NCBI GenBank assembly: GCA_963749515.1
Contig: CAVVMR010000010.1
Span: forward strand, 62,001-126,000
DNA from: Gaiellasilicea sp963749515
GTDB taxonomy: Bacteria > Actinomycetota > Thermoleophilia > Gaiellales > Gaiellaceae
DNA: 64,000 nucleotides
Direction of reading: 5' to 3'
The translations under genes were made by a program, and so were the position numbers. Numbering within the stretch: the first letter of the stretch is position 1; each line of letters starts with the position of its first letter. The notes beneath the pieces are model-generated. The model saw nothing but the letters and a program-made list of their open reading frames with translations, did not search any database and was not told the origin of the DNA. This document shows positions 42,747-50,113 of the stretch, piece by piece.

Positions 42747-43160
42747 TTAACTGACGGTGAAGCTTCCCTTCATCTGGCTGGCGTGCGGGTCACACACGAA
42801 CGTGTACTCCCCGGCCTCCAGCTCGACGTCGAAGCTCTCCTCGCCCGAGGCTGCGACGTCGGTCGTGACGTCGACGCCCCCGGGACCGGTCAGGTGGAAG
42901 TTGTGCTCGCCCGACTGGTCGTTCACGACGAGCGTGTAGCTCCCTGCGGCCAGACCGTCCGTTCCGTCCAGGCTGATGTCGAAGCCTGGGCCGACGCTCC
43001 CGTTCAGCGTCGTGCCGCCGGTGGAGCCACCTCCATCTGTGGAGGCCTCGGTCGAGGCTTCAGTCGTCGTCCCCGCGTCCTCGTCGTCGCCACCGCAGCC
43101 GGCGACGGCCAGACCAAGCAAGACGAACAGGATTATCACTACGGCGCGTGAGCGGGCCAC
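42747..43160 (-). CDS. Cupredoxin-like lipoprotein
   Basis: The 137-residue protein (GTG 43160) has a lipoprotein signal 'VIILFVLLGLAVAGCGG', a Thr/Ser/Gly-rich linker and a plastocyanin/azurin-type domain. Type I copper ligands can be placed as His in 'SGEHNFHLTGP' and Cys, His and Met in 'YTFVCDPHASQMKGSF'. It should be anchored outside the membrane and carry electrons or bind copper. An in-frame ATG further upstream (43220) would put a hydrophilic extension before the signal and is less likely. It is divergent from the dimethylglycine-dehydrogenase-like gene. Confidence 0.88.
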   Translation of the reverse strand: MARSRAVVIILFVLLGLAVAGCGGDDEDAGTTTEASTEASTDGGGSTGGTTLNGSVGPGFDISLDGTDGLAAGSYTLVVNDQSGEHNFHLTGPGGVDVTTDVAASGEESFDVELEAGEYTFVCDPHASQMKGSFTVS

Positions 43161-43230
43161 GGCATCCCCTCTCTCAGTTGGTATAGGAGACCTTACGCCC
43201 GTCACCGCCGAACGGTTCACGGGAGCCGGT

Positions 43231-43236
43231 TAGGTT
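43231..43236 (+). promoter_or_regulatory. -10 box (TAGGTT) of the sarcosine/dimethylglycine dehydrogenase gene
   Basis: TAGGTT ends 8 bases before ATG 43245; no Shine-Dalgarno sequence is visible, so leaderless transcription is likely. Confidence 0.5.
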
Positions 43237-43244
43237 CTCCGTGC

Positions 43245-45647
43245 ATGAAATCCCGGGCGAGAGCGGTGGTGATCGGCGGCGGCGTCGGCGGCTGCGCGAT
43301 CCTCTACTGGCTCGCACGGCTCGGCTGGGACGACGTGGTTCTCGTCGAACGGGCGGATCTGACGTCCGGCTCGACGTTTCATTCCGCCGGGCTCGTCGGC
43401 CAGCTGCGCGGCTCGCTCTCGCTGACGAGGATGATGATGGAGAGCGTCGATCTCTATCGCGCGATCGGCGACGAGGTCGAGCTCGAGACGGGCTGGCGCG
43501 AGGTGGGATCGCTGCGGCTCGCGTCGTCGACGGAGCGGATGGAGGAGATCTCCCGACAGGCCGGCTGGGCGAAGACGTTCGGCCTGCCGCTCGAGCTGAT
43601 CTCCGCCGCGGAGGCGCAGGAGCTCTTCCCGCCGATGTCCGTCGACGGCGTTCTCGGCGCCGCGTATCTCCCGACCGACGGCTACGTCGACCCGTCGCAG
43701 CTCACGTTCGCCCTCGCCGCCGGGGCACGGCAGCGCGGGGCCGAGATCGAGACCAACACCCGCGTCACCGCCGTTCACGTCGAAGCGGGCCGCGTCACGG
43801 GCGTCGCGACCGACAAGGGCGAGATCGAGACGGACGTCGTCGTCAACGCGGGAGGAATCTTCGCGCAGGAGCTCGGCGCGCTCGCGGGCGTGAACGTCCC
43901 GATCGTGCCGATGGCGCACGAGTACCTGGTGACCCGTCCCGCCGAGCTGCCGCTCGACATGCCGACGATGCGCGACCCATCGCTCCTCGTGTACTTCCGG
44001 CCGGAGTCGGGCGGGCTGGTCATGGGCGGCTACGAGCGGGATCCTGCGCCGTGGTCGCTCGACGGCATCGCCCCGGACTTCAACGGCCGGCTGCTCGAGG
44101 AGGACTGGCCGCGCTTCGAGCCGTTGCTGGAGAACGCGGTGCGCCGGGTCCCATCCCTGGAGGAGATGGAAGTGGTGCGGCTGATCAACGGCCCCGAGGC
44201 GTTCACGCCGGACGGCGAGTTCATTCTCGGACCGACGGACGTGCGCGGGTTCTGGGTCGCAGCGGGATTCTGCGCCCATGGGCTGGCCGGGGCCGGGGGG
44301 ATGGGGAAGCTGGTCGCGGAGTGGATCGTCGAGGAGACACCGAGCCTCGACGTGTGGCACATGGACTCACGGCGCTTCGGCGCGGCCTATCGGACACGGG
44401 AGTACACGGTCGCCCGCACGACCGAGGTCTACTCGACGTACTACGACGTCAAGTATCCGGGGCACGAGCGGGAGGCAGGGCGGCCGCTGCGCCTCTCGCC
44501 GGCGTATCCGCGCCTCGAAGAGCTCGGGGCGTCGTTCGGCGAGAAATCCGGCTGGGAGCGCGCGAACTGGTTCGAGCCGAACGCCGCCGCCGGCGACGAG
44601 AGCCTGCGCCCGCGGGGCTGGGCGGGCCGGCACTGGTCGCCCGCCGTCGGGGCCGAGCACCGCGCCTGCCGAGAGGCCGCGGCGCTCTTCGACGAGTCGT
44701 CGTTCGCAAAGATCGAGGTGTCGGGCGAAGGCGCCGCCGAGCTGCTCGAGTGGCTCTGCGACAACCGTGTCGCCCGGGACGTCGGCGCGATCACGTACAC
44801 GCAGATGCTGAACGCGCGGGGCGGGATCGAGTGCGACTTCACGGTCACGCGGCTCGCGTCCGAGCGCTTCCGGATCGTGACCGGTACCGCCTTCGGCCGC
44901 CACGATCTCGCCTGGATCCGGCAGCACGCCCGTGACGACGGCTCGGTCACGGTGACGGACGTCACATCCGCGTACGCCTGCCTGGGGCTGTGGGGCCCGA
45001 AAGCCCGTGAGATCCTCGCGCCGCTCACGATCGACCCGCTCGACTTTCCGTACATGCGGGCGCGCGAGCTCGCAGTCGGTCCCGTGCCGTGTCTGGCGCT
45101 CCGGGTCACCTATGTCGGCGAGCTCGGCTGGGAGCTCTACTGCCCGTCCGAGTTCGGGCTCCGGCTCTGGGACACGATCTGGGCGGCCGGCCGCGAGCAC
45201 GGGCTCGTTGCGGGCGGCTACAAGGCAATCGACTCGCTGCGGCTCGAGAAGGGCTATCGCGTGTGGGGAGCCGACATCACGGCGGGAGACACGCCCTACG
45301 AGGCCGGGCTCGGCTTCGCGGTCAAGCTCGACAAGGACTTCCACGGGAAGGAGGCTCTGCTCGGCGCCGGCGAGCCGGAGCGGCGGCTTGCCTGCGTCAC
45401 GCTCTCCGACTCACACGCCGTTGCGCTCGGCTCCGAGCCGCTCCGCGTCGCGGGCGAGGTCGTGGGGCGGGTCACGAGCGGCGGCTACGGCTACACGGTT
45501 GGGCGATCGATTGCGTACGCCTACCTGCCGGAGGCGAGCGCGGAGCCCGGCACGCCCGTGGAGGTCGAGATCTTCGGCGAGTGGGTTGCCGGCGAGGTGG
45601 CGGCCGAGCCGCTCTACGACCCGAAAGGCGAGCGGCTGCGCGCCTAG
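43245..45647 (+). CDS. Sarcosine/dimethylglycine dehydrogenase-like FAD enzyme with GcvT domain
   Basis: The 800-residue protein joins an FAD domain (residues 1-370; GGGVGG at 11-16, and His46 in 'GSTFHSAGLVG', which corresponds to the covalently flavinylated His of dimethylglycine dehydrogenase) to an FAO_M linker (about 370-430) and a folate-binding GcvT domain (about 430-800; 'NARGGIECDFTVTRL', 'YVGELGWELYCP', 'KDFHGKEALLG'). Such enzymes oxidatively demethylate N-methylglycines and pass the one-carbon unit to tetrahydrofolate. It fits choline/betaine breakdown, with a choline-kinase-like gene nearby. Convergent with the receiver-domain gene (4-base overlap). Confidence 0.92.
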   Translation: MKSRARAVVIGGGVGGCAILYWLARLGWDDVVLVERADLTSGSTFHSAGLVGQLRGSLSLTRMMMESVDLYRAIGDEVELETGWREVGSLRLASSTERMEEISRQAGWAKTFGLPLELISAAEAQELFPPMSVDGVLGAAYLPTDGYVDPSQLTFALAAGARQRGAEIETNTRVTAVHVEAGRVTGVATDKGEIETDVVVNAGGIFAQELGALAGVNVPIVPMAHEYLVTRPAELPLDMPTMRDPSLLVYFRPESGGLVMGGYERDPAPWSLDGIAPDFNGRLLEEDWPRFEPLLENAVRRVPSLEEMEVVRLINGPEAFTPDGEFILGPTDVRGFWVAAGFCAHGLAGAGGMGKLVAEWIVEETPSLDVWHMDSRRFGAAYRTREYTVARTTEVYSTYYDVKYPGHEREAGRPLRLSPAYPRLEELGASFGEKSGWERANWFEPNAAAGDESLRPRGWAGRHWSPAVGAEHRACREAAALFDESSFAKIEVSGEGAAELLEWLCDNRVARDVGAITYTQMLNARGGIECDFTVTRLASERFRIVTGTAFGRHDLAWIRQHARDDGSVTVTDVTSAYACLGLWGPKAREILAPLTIDPLDFPYMRARELAVGPVPCLALRVTYVGELGWELYCPSEFGLRLWDTIWAAGREHGLVAGGYKAIDSLRLEKGYRVWGADITAGDTPYEAGLGFAVKLDKDFHGKEALLGAGEPERRLACVTLSDSHAVALGSEPLRVAGEVVGRVTSGGYGYTVGRSIAYAYLPEASAEPGTPVEVEIFGEWVAGEVAAEPLYDPKGERLRA

Positions 45648-46006
45648 TCCAGCTCGAGGACCGAGGCGACGATCTCGTTCAGCTCGGCGTGAGAGAACGG
45701 CTTGTAGAGGAGGCCGACGGCTCCCAGCTCGACGGCTTTCGTCGTCCGCTCAGGCTCCTTCGACCCGCCGGTCATCAGGATCACGGGCAGGTCGGGCTGG
45801 CGGCGACGAAGCTCGTAGAGGAGCTCGACTCCGGTCATCTCCGGCATCACGACGTCGCTGACGACGAGGTCGAACTGCTCCTCGTCCAGGAGGTCGAGCG
45901 CGTGGCGTGCTGTCGGCACGCCGTGCGGCTTGTAGCCGCTGCGGCGCAGGATCTCCACCGTCAGATTCCGCACCGCCGGCTCGTCGTCGACCACGAGGAT
46001 CCTCAC
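45644..46006 (-). CDS. Single-domain response regulator (CheY/CpdR-like)
   Basis: The 120-residue protein is only a receiver domain: acidic pocket 'VVDDEP', phosphoacceptor Asp51 ('LVVSDVVMPEMTG'), Thr in 'VILMTGG' and Lys102 ('LLYKPFSHAEL'). No output domain is present. Its GTG start overlaps the stop of the phosphotransfer protein gene (46003-46006), so the two proteins are made together. It probably takes phosphate from, or gives it to, the His-containing partner. Confidence 0.93.
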   Translation of the reverse strand: MRILVVDDEPAVRNLTVEILRRSGYKPHGVPTARHALDLLDEEQFDLVVSDVVMPEMTGVELLYELRRRQPDLPVILMTGGSKEPERTTKAVELGAVGLLYKPFSHAELNEIVASVLELD

Positions 46007-46491
46007 AGGCGCAGCTCAGTGTCACCTGAGGTGACAACGCCGTCGCGCACCTGAAGCTCGATCGTGGCGCCCTGCTGCGCGCGGCGAATCTCCTCGACGA
46101 GCAGTTCGATCAGCCGGCGCTGCGTCTCGCCCGGGCTTGCGACGACCATCGAGTCGCCGCTCACGCTGAACTCCGTGTCGTGCACGGGCAGCACCTTCGA
46201 GACGAGTGCGATCGCGTCTGCGGCTGCGGTGCCGAGCGACAGCTCACGCTCCGGCTCGGACTGCAGTCGGATGAACGCCTGCAGGGCGCGAACGATCTCG
46301 GCGATCTCCATCCCGGTGCGGTGCGTCAGCGCGACTCGGTCACTGAGCTTCGTACCGGGCTCCGTGTCGGAGAGGGCGAGCTCGGCCGACCCGACGAGCC
46401 CGACCAGCGGGTTCGAGATCTGGTGTAGGGCCCCTCGCGTGAGCAGCCCGAGGGTCTGGAGCGCACGCGCTTCGGAGGCATCGTTTGCCAC
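46003..46491 (-). CDS. Histidine phosphotransfer/DHp-domain protein without a proper ATPase domain (ChpT-like layout)
   Basis: The protein has a histidine-kinase dimerisation helix with an H-box 'GALHQISNPLVGLVGSAELAL' and a second helix 'RTGMEIAEIVRALQAFIRLQSE', followed by about 75 residues that resemble a shortened HATPase-like fold but lack N, G1 and G2 boxes. It has no sensor region or membrane helix. This matches the layout of ChpT-type phosphotransferases, which shuttle phosphate between receivers. GTG 46491 (162 aa) is chosen because it leaves a control region before the divergent NarL-type gene; TTG 46563 is possible. Phosphotransfer is inferred. Confidence 0.7.
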   Translation of the reverse strand: MANDASEARALQTLGLLTRGALHQISNPLVGLVGSAELALSDTEPGTKLSDRVALTHRTGMEIAEIVRALQAFIRLQSEPERELSLGTAAADAIALVSKVLPVHDTEFSVSGDSMVVASPGETQRRLIELLVEEIRRAQQGATIELQVRDGVVTSGDTELRL

Positions 46492-46588
46492 GCGATCTAT
46501 GATTCCCACGCGGGTCCGAGACCGGTCCGGACAACTGTCATGCAAAACCCCGATAGTCGACAATCCAAACCCAGCATCCTAGAGCCCC

Positions 46589-47224
46589 TTGTCTGAGCGG
46601 GCGACGGTCACGACGTGCCTTGTCGCGGATGACCATCCAGCGGTCGTCGAAGCGGTGGCCGACGTGCTGGGGGAGAACGGGATCGAGATCGCCGGCCGCG
46701 CGCGGGACGGAAGGGACGCGGTGGAGCAGATCGAGCTCCGGAAGCCGCGGGTCGCGATCCTCGACCTACGAATGCCCGGGATGTCCGGTATCGAGGTCGC
46801 GCGGCACGTGGCGCGCACGGTGCCGGAGACCGCGGTCATCCTGTACACCGCCTTCGGTGACAGAGCGCTTCTGACAGAGGCGCTCGACGCGGGGGCGCGC
46901 GGGTTCGTCCTCAAGGAGGCTCCGCTCGCGGAGGTCGTCCGCGCGGTCGAGCTGGTTGCCGCGGGCCGCACGTACGTCGACCCCGTCCTCGCGGGCGTGC
47001 TCTCGAGCTCCGCCGCGACGGAGAAGATGAAGAACCTGACGCAGCGCGAGCGCGACGTGCTCCGGCTGCTGGCCGACGGGATGTCGAACGAGGAGATCGG
47101 CAAGGCGCTGTTCATCTCGCCCGAGACGGTGCGCACGCACGTGCGGAAGGCGATGGCAAAGCTCGAGGCCGATACCCGGACGCAGGCGGTCGCAACTGCA
47201 TTGCGGCAGAGCCTGATCGCCTAG
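46589..47224 (+). CDS. NarL/LuxR family response regulator
   Basis: The 211-residue protein has a receiver domain with 'VADDHPAVVEAV', phosphoacceptor Asp59 ('VAILDLRMPGMSG'), Thr ('ILYTAFGD') and Lys ('GFVLKEAP'), and a C-terminal LuxR helix-turn-helix ('LTQRERDVLRLLADGMSNEEIGKALFISPETVRTHVRKAMAKL', roughly residues 150-192). The start is TTG 46589. It is divergent from the phosphotransfer/receiver pair, and no histidine kinase is adjacent, so it may be the DNA-binding output of that relay. Confidence 0.93.
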   Translation: MSERATVTTCLVADDHPAVVEAVADVLGENGIEIAGRARDGRDAVEQIELRKPRVAILDLRMPGMSGIEVARHVARTVPETAVILYTAFGDRALLTEALDAGARGFVLKEAPLAEVVRAVELVAAGRTYVDPVLAGVLSSSAATEKMKNLTQRERDVLRLLADGMSNEEIGKALFISPETVRTHVRKAMAKLEADTRTQAVATALRQSLIA

Positions 47225-47229
47225 CTCGT

Positions 47230-47799
47230 CTAGCGGTTGAGCTTGAGCGCCGCCGGCATGCCGACGAGCGACGACAGCAGCGTGCGGAACTCGGCGGGAC
47301 GCATCGATGCCGACTCGTCCGTGGGGGATGCGGGCCGGTACGCATTGTCCTTTGACGGCCAGTACGCCCACGCGACCATCGAGGCGAAGCGCTCGCAGCC
47401 GTTCGCACCGTGCGCGAGGTCTGCGGACTCGTAGCACCAGGCGCTCGTCCCGAGCTTCTCCTGGAGCACGGCGCGGCGGGGGCCGTCGAGCACGAGGAAG
47501 TCGACCTGATGCGCGTACTCGTCCATCACGGTCGCCCAGGCGAAGCGGCCGGAGCCGAGGAGGCCGCGGTCGAGCCAGATGTTGCCGGGCGTGGAGTGGG
47601 AAGCGCCGTACGGGCCGACATGGATCTTCACGTGCTGCGGGACGATGCTCCAGTCGAAAGCGCTCGCGTTGAGCGCGGCGCGCACCGTCGAGCGCTCGGC
47701 GGGCTTGGCGCCTTCGAAGCTGTAGTTGCCGCCGCCGGCGAGCGCTGACGCAGGCAGCGCAAGCGCGATCACAACAAGGACTAGGAGCTTCCGCAGCAT
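47230..47799 (-). CDS. Exported protein, 189 aa, with a degenerate zincin-like motif
   Basis: The protein has a clear signal peptide ('KLLVLVVIALALPASALAGG') and a mature domain with 'VKIHVGPYGASHSTPGNIWLDRGLLGSGRFAWATVMDEYAHQVDF'-type architecture (about residues 59-103). The segment 'DEYAHQVDF' resembles the HExxH helix of small zinc peptidases, but the first His is Asp, so zinc catalysis as usual is unlikely. Later, 'CERFASMVAWAYWPSKDN' resembles the helix after the active site. I know no named family. It is convergent with the NarL regulator gene. Confidence 0.65.
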   Translation of the reverse strand: MLRKLLVLVVIALALPASALAGGGNYSFEGAKPAERSTVRAALNASAFDWSIVPQHVKIHVGPYGASHSTPGNIWLDRGLLGSGRFAWATVMDEYAHQVDFLVLDGPRRAVLQEKLGTSAWCYESADLAHGANGCERFASMVAWAYWPSKDNAYRPASPTDESASMRPAEFRTLLSSLVGMPAALKLNR

Positions 47800-47922
47800 C
47801 TGCTCTGTTCGTCGTCAGCAGGTGCCTGCTCGTGCATTCCCGGTCACGCTTTGAGGTACACCGATACCGCGGGGCCTCTGTCACCTACTGCGGGGTCGCC
47901 CTAACCCGAATCGGGGATGGAC

Positions 47923-48633
47923 CTACCCCGGTGGGCGTAGGGTGGCGAATGGATCCGTGATCTCGAGCTCACGCACACGGAACCTGTACACCTCGGCGGG
48001 ACGGCCGCCTGCACGTCCCGGCCCGCGGCGTGATCCGGTTGCCTCGAGCACGTTGCGCCGCAGCAGCACGCGCTTCAGGTTCGTGGCCGAGACGTCGTGG
48101 CCGAGGGCGGCGGCGTAGAGGTCACGCAGCTCGGAGAGCGTGAACGAGGGCGGCGCGAGCGCGAAGCCGACGTTGGTGTAGGAGAGCTTGCCGCGGAGCC
48201 GCTCTCGGCCCGCAAGGACGATCTCGCCGTGATCGAAGGCGAGCGCCGGCAGGGCGTCGACGGGCTGCCAGGCAGTGTCCTCGGGCAGCTGGGGGTCGAC
48301 GCCGGCGGGGACGATGCCGAGAAACGCGGTCGCGAGCTCCCGGTGCGAGGGATTGCGGCGGGGGTCGCTCCAGGAGCCGAGCTGCTCGAGGTGGGCCACC
48401 TCTCTGACGTCGACCTTCGCTGCGAGGTGGCGCCGGATCGACGCCTCGAGAGTCTCGTCCGGCTCGAGCGTGCCGCCGGGAAGCGACCACGCACCTGCGT
48501 CGGGCTGGCGGGCGCGCTGCCACAGGAGCGTCTGCAGCCGCCCCTCGCGTACCTGGAGGACGACCGCCAGCACGACCTGGCCGGGGAGTGTGCGAGGGGG
48601 TGTGGTAGTATCGGCCACAGGTTTGTGCCTCAC
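47923..48633 (-). CDS. NrtR-like transcriptional regulator: Nudix domain plus winged helix
   Basis: The N-terminal 150 residues are a Nudix fold ('VVLAVVLQVREGRLQTLLWQR', 'WSLPGGTLEPDETLEASIRRHLAAKVDV'), but the Nudix box reads RRHLAAK where catalytic boxes have REUxEE, so hydrolysis is probably lost. The C-terminal part is the winged helix of the NrtR family ('LSELRDLYAAALGHDVSATNLKRVLLRRNVLEATG'-like, about residues 165-205, then 'GRPAEVYRFR'). NrtR proteins sense ADP-ribose or related nucleotides and repress NAD-salvage genes. It is divergent from a BMP nucleoside-binding lipoprotein, its likely target. The GTG start is placed by the TAGGTT box 7 bases upstream. Confidence 0.85.
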   Translation of the reverse strand: MRHKPVADTTTPPRTLPGQVVLAVVLQVREGRLQTLLWQRARQPDAGAWSLPGGTLEPDETLEASIRRHLAAKVDVREVAHLEQLGSWSDPRRNPSHRELATAFLGIVPAGVDPQLPEDTAWQPVDALPALAFDHGEIVLAGRERLRGKLSYTNVGFALAPPSFTLSELRDLYAAALGHDVSATNLKRVLLRRNVLEATGSRRGPGRAGGRPAEVYRFRVRELEITDPFATLRPPG

Positions 48634-48646
48634 AGTCTAAAACCTA
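48616..48646. promoter_or_regulatory. Divergent control region: AGGTTT/AAACCT inverted repeat over the -10 of the NrtR-like gene
   Basis: AGGTTT (48619-48624) and AAACCT (48640-48645) form an inverted repeat. AACCTA at 48641-48646 is the minus-strand -10 box (TAGGTT), 7 bases before GTG 48633. A CACA-GGTT-TGTG palindrome (48616-48627) overlaps the left arm. This is a plausible operator for the NrtR-like protein itself. Confidence 0.4.
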
Positions 48647-48663
48647 TCCGAAAGGCTTTCCTC

Positions 48664-49704
48664 ATGCGTCGTTTGCTTCCGCTCGCACTGCTCCTCTCGC
48701 TCGTCGTCCTCGCCGGCTGCGGCGGCTCCGATGACGAAGCCGGCCAGACGGCGACCACAGCGGCGTCCGAGGAGAAGCCGATCCGTGTCGGCCTGATCAC
48801 AGATCAGGGTCAGCTCGACGACAACGGCTTCAACGAGCTTGCTTTCCGCGGGCTCACGCGGGCCGAGGATGAGCTCGGGATCGAGGGACGCGTGGTCGAG
48901 TCGGCCTCGGCGGCCGACTACATCCCGAACATGACCGCGCTGGCGCGTCAGGGCTACGACCTCGTGATCGGCGTCGGCTTCGCACAGGGCGACGCGATCG
49001 GGAAGGTGGCGCAGAAGTTCCCGGAGGTCGGCTTCGCGATCATCGACGTCGACCAGGCCTTCGTGCCCGGAAAGCCGGCCAACGTTCAGGGGTTGCTCTT
49101 CCGCGAGGAGGAGGTCGGCTACCTCGTCGGCTACCTCGCTGGGCTCGAGGAGAAGCGCCGTGCCGGCGCGGACGTGATCAGCGCTGTGGGCGGCATGAAG
49201 GAGCCGCCGGTCGACCGGTTCGTCGCCGGCTACTTCGCGGGTGCCAAGAAGGCGGTTCCGGGGATCAAGACGATGCTCGCCTACTCACAGGACTGGGATG
49301 ACCAGGCGAAGTGCAAGGAGCTGGCGCTCGACCAGATTGCGCGCGGCTCGAACATCGTCTTCCAGGTCGCGGGCGGTTGTGGGCTCGGCGCCCTGAACGC
49401 GGCGGGCGAGCGTGACCGCTGGGGCATCGGTGTCGACGCCGACCAGTCGTTCCTCGGACCGCACATCCTCACGAGCGCGCAGAAGGGCGTCGACGCGGCG
49501 GTCTTCCTGACGATCGAGGCCGTGCAGGACGAGACGTGGAAGGGCGGCGGCAACGCGACCTTCGGCCTCAAGGAGGAGGGCGTCGGGCTCGGCAAGGTGA
49601 GCCCCAAGGTGCCGAAGGGAGACATCGACAAGGTCGCCGCGATCGAGGAAGAGATCGCGGCCGGCACGATCAGCGACATCCCCACCACGGTCGGCAAGAG
49701 CTGA
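48664..49704 (+). CDS. BMP family (purine-nucleoside-type) substrate-binding lipoprotein
   Basis: The 346-residue protein starts at ATG 48664 with a lipoprotein signal 'LLPLALLLSLVVLAGCGG' and then 'KPIRVGLITDQGQLDDNGFNELAFRGL', the opening of Bmp/Med/PnrA proteins, with 'YDLVIGVGFAQGDAIGKVAQKFPEVGFAIID' and 'WGIGVDADQSF' as ligand-site strands. Such proteins deliver nucleosides to an ABC transporter in the membrane. No permease or ATPase gene is beside it, so its partner is elsewhere. The linked NrtR-like regulator suggests a nucleoside related to NAD salvage. Confidence 0.92.
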   Translation: MRRLLPLALLLSLVVLAGCGGSDDEAGQTATTAASEEKPIRVGLITDQGQLDDNGFNELAFRGLTRAEDELGIEGRVVESASAADYIPNMTALARQGYDLVIGVGFAQGDAIGKVAQKFPEVGFAIIDVDQAFVPGKPANVQGLLFREEEVGYLVGYLAGLEEKRRAGADVISAVGGMKEPPVDRFVAGYFAGAKKAVPGIKTMLAYSQDWDDQAKCKELALDQIARGSNIVFQVAGGCGLGALNAAGERDRWGIGVDADQSFLGPHILTSAQKGVDAAVFLTIEAVQDETWKGGGNATFGLKEEGVGLGKVSPKVPKGDIDKVAAIEEEIAAGTISDIPTTVGKS

Positions 49705-49706
49705 GT

Positions 49707-49758
49707 CGACCACGTCCGTTCGAGCCATGACGGGGTCTGACCCCGGACATGGCTCGAA
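49707..49758. repeat. REP-like hairpin unit 1 (inverted copy of unit 2 core)
   Basis: CGACCACGTCCG (49707-49718) is followed by a nested hairpin: outer arms TTCGAGCCATG (49719-49729) and CATGGCTCGAA (49748-49758), inner palindrome GGGGTC-T-GACCCC (49732-49744). It lies just after the BMP lipoprotein gene and may also end its transcript. GGGGTCnGACCCC cores of this kind occur in REP-type elements of environmental bacteria; a link to a RAYT transposase is inferred. Confidence 0.7.
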
Positions 49759-49808
49759 TGCGCACGTCTGTTTCACCAAACCGCCTTCGTCAGGCAGCTT
49801 CCGCTGCG

Positions 49809-49856
49809 CGACCACGTCCGCTCCGGACACGTCTGGGGTCAGACCCCGTCGTGTCC
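49809..49856. repeat. REP-like hairpin unit 2
   Basis: The same CGACCACGTCCG 12-mer (49809-49820) precedes a second hairpin: GGACAC (49825-49830) and GTGTCC (49851-49856) around GGGGTC-A-GACCCC (49835-49847). The 16-base segment GGGGTCAGACCCCGTC is the exact reverse complement of the core at 49730-49744 with flanks, so the two units form a REPIN-like pair about 100 bases apart between two convergent genes. Confidence 0.7.
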
Positions 49857-49859
49857 CGT

Positions 49860-50108
49860 TTAGCCGCCCGCGATTGCGGCGACGATCCGGATTCGCGACT
49901 TTGGCTCCACCGGGGCGGCGAGGTCGTGGGCGCGCTCGCCGTCGACGTAGACGTGCACGAGCGACCGCACCTCGCCGCGCTCGTCGAGCACGAGATCCGA
50001 GACCGGCAGCTCACGGAGGGCATCGCCGACCGTCGCGGCGTCGAGCTCGAAGCGCTGCTGTCCACCCGCCTCGGTGGCGAGTAGCCCGGGGAGGAGGACG
50101 ATCGCCAC
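49860..50108 (-). CDS. MoaD/ThiS family ubiquitin-like sulfur-carrier protein
   Basis: The 82-residue protein starts at GTG 50108 and ends with 'RIRIVAAIAGG', the C-terminal Gly-Gly that is thiocarboxylated or adenylated in sulfur carriers. 'GLLATEAGGQQRFELDAATVGDALRELPV' and 'VHVYVDGERAHDL' match the beta-grasp fold. It lies 5 bases after a beta-propeller protein gene, an association seen in other actinobacteria, where its role is unsettled. The longer in-frame ORF on this strand is a shadow of the propeller gene. Confidence 0.82.
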   Translation of the reverse strand: MAIVLLPGLLATEAGGQQRFELDAATVGDALRELPVSDLVLDERGEVRSLVHVYVDGERAHDLAAPVEPKSRIRIVAAIAGG

Positions 50109-50113
50109 CGCGC

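Noticed and set aside
47881..47940. A terminator or operator in CCCGAATCGGG and CCTAC...GTAGG repeats
   Set aside because: The repeats are short and within or next to the end of the NrtR-like gene; the symmetry is not strong enough to call a feature.
49749..50084. A plus-strand gene next to the REP-like repeats
   Set aside because: The minus strand in this stretch codes for a MoaD-like protein with a Gly-Gly end. The plus frame is arginine-rich and begins inside the hairpin.
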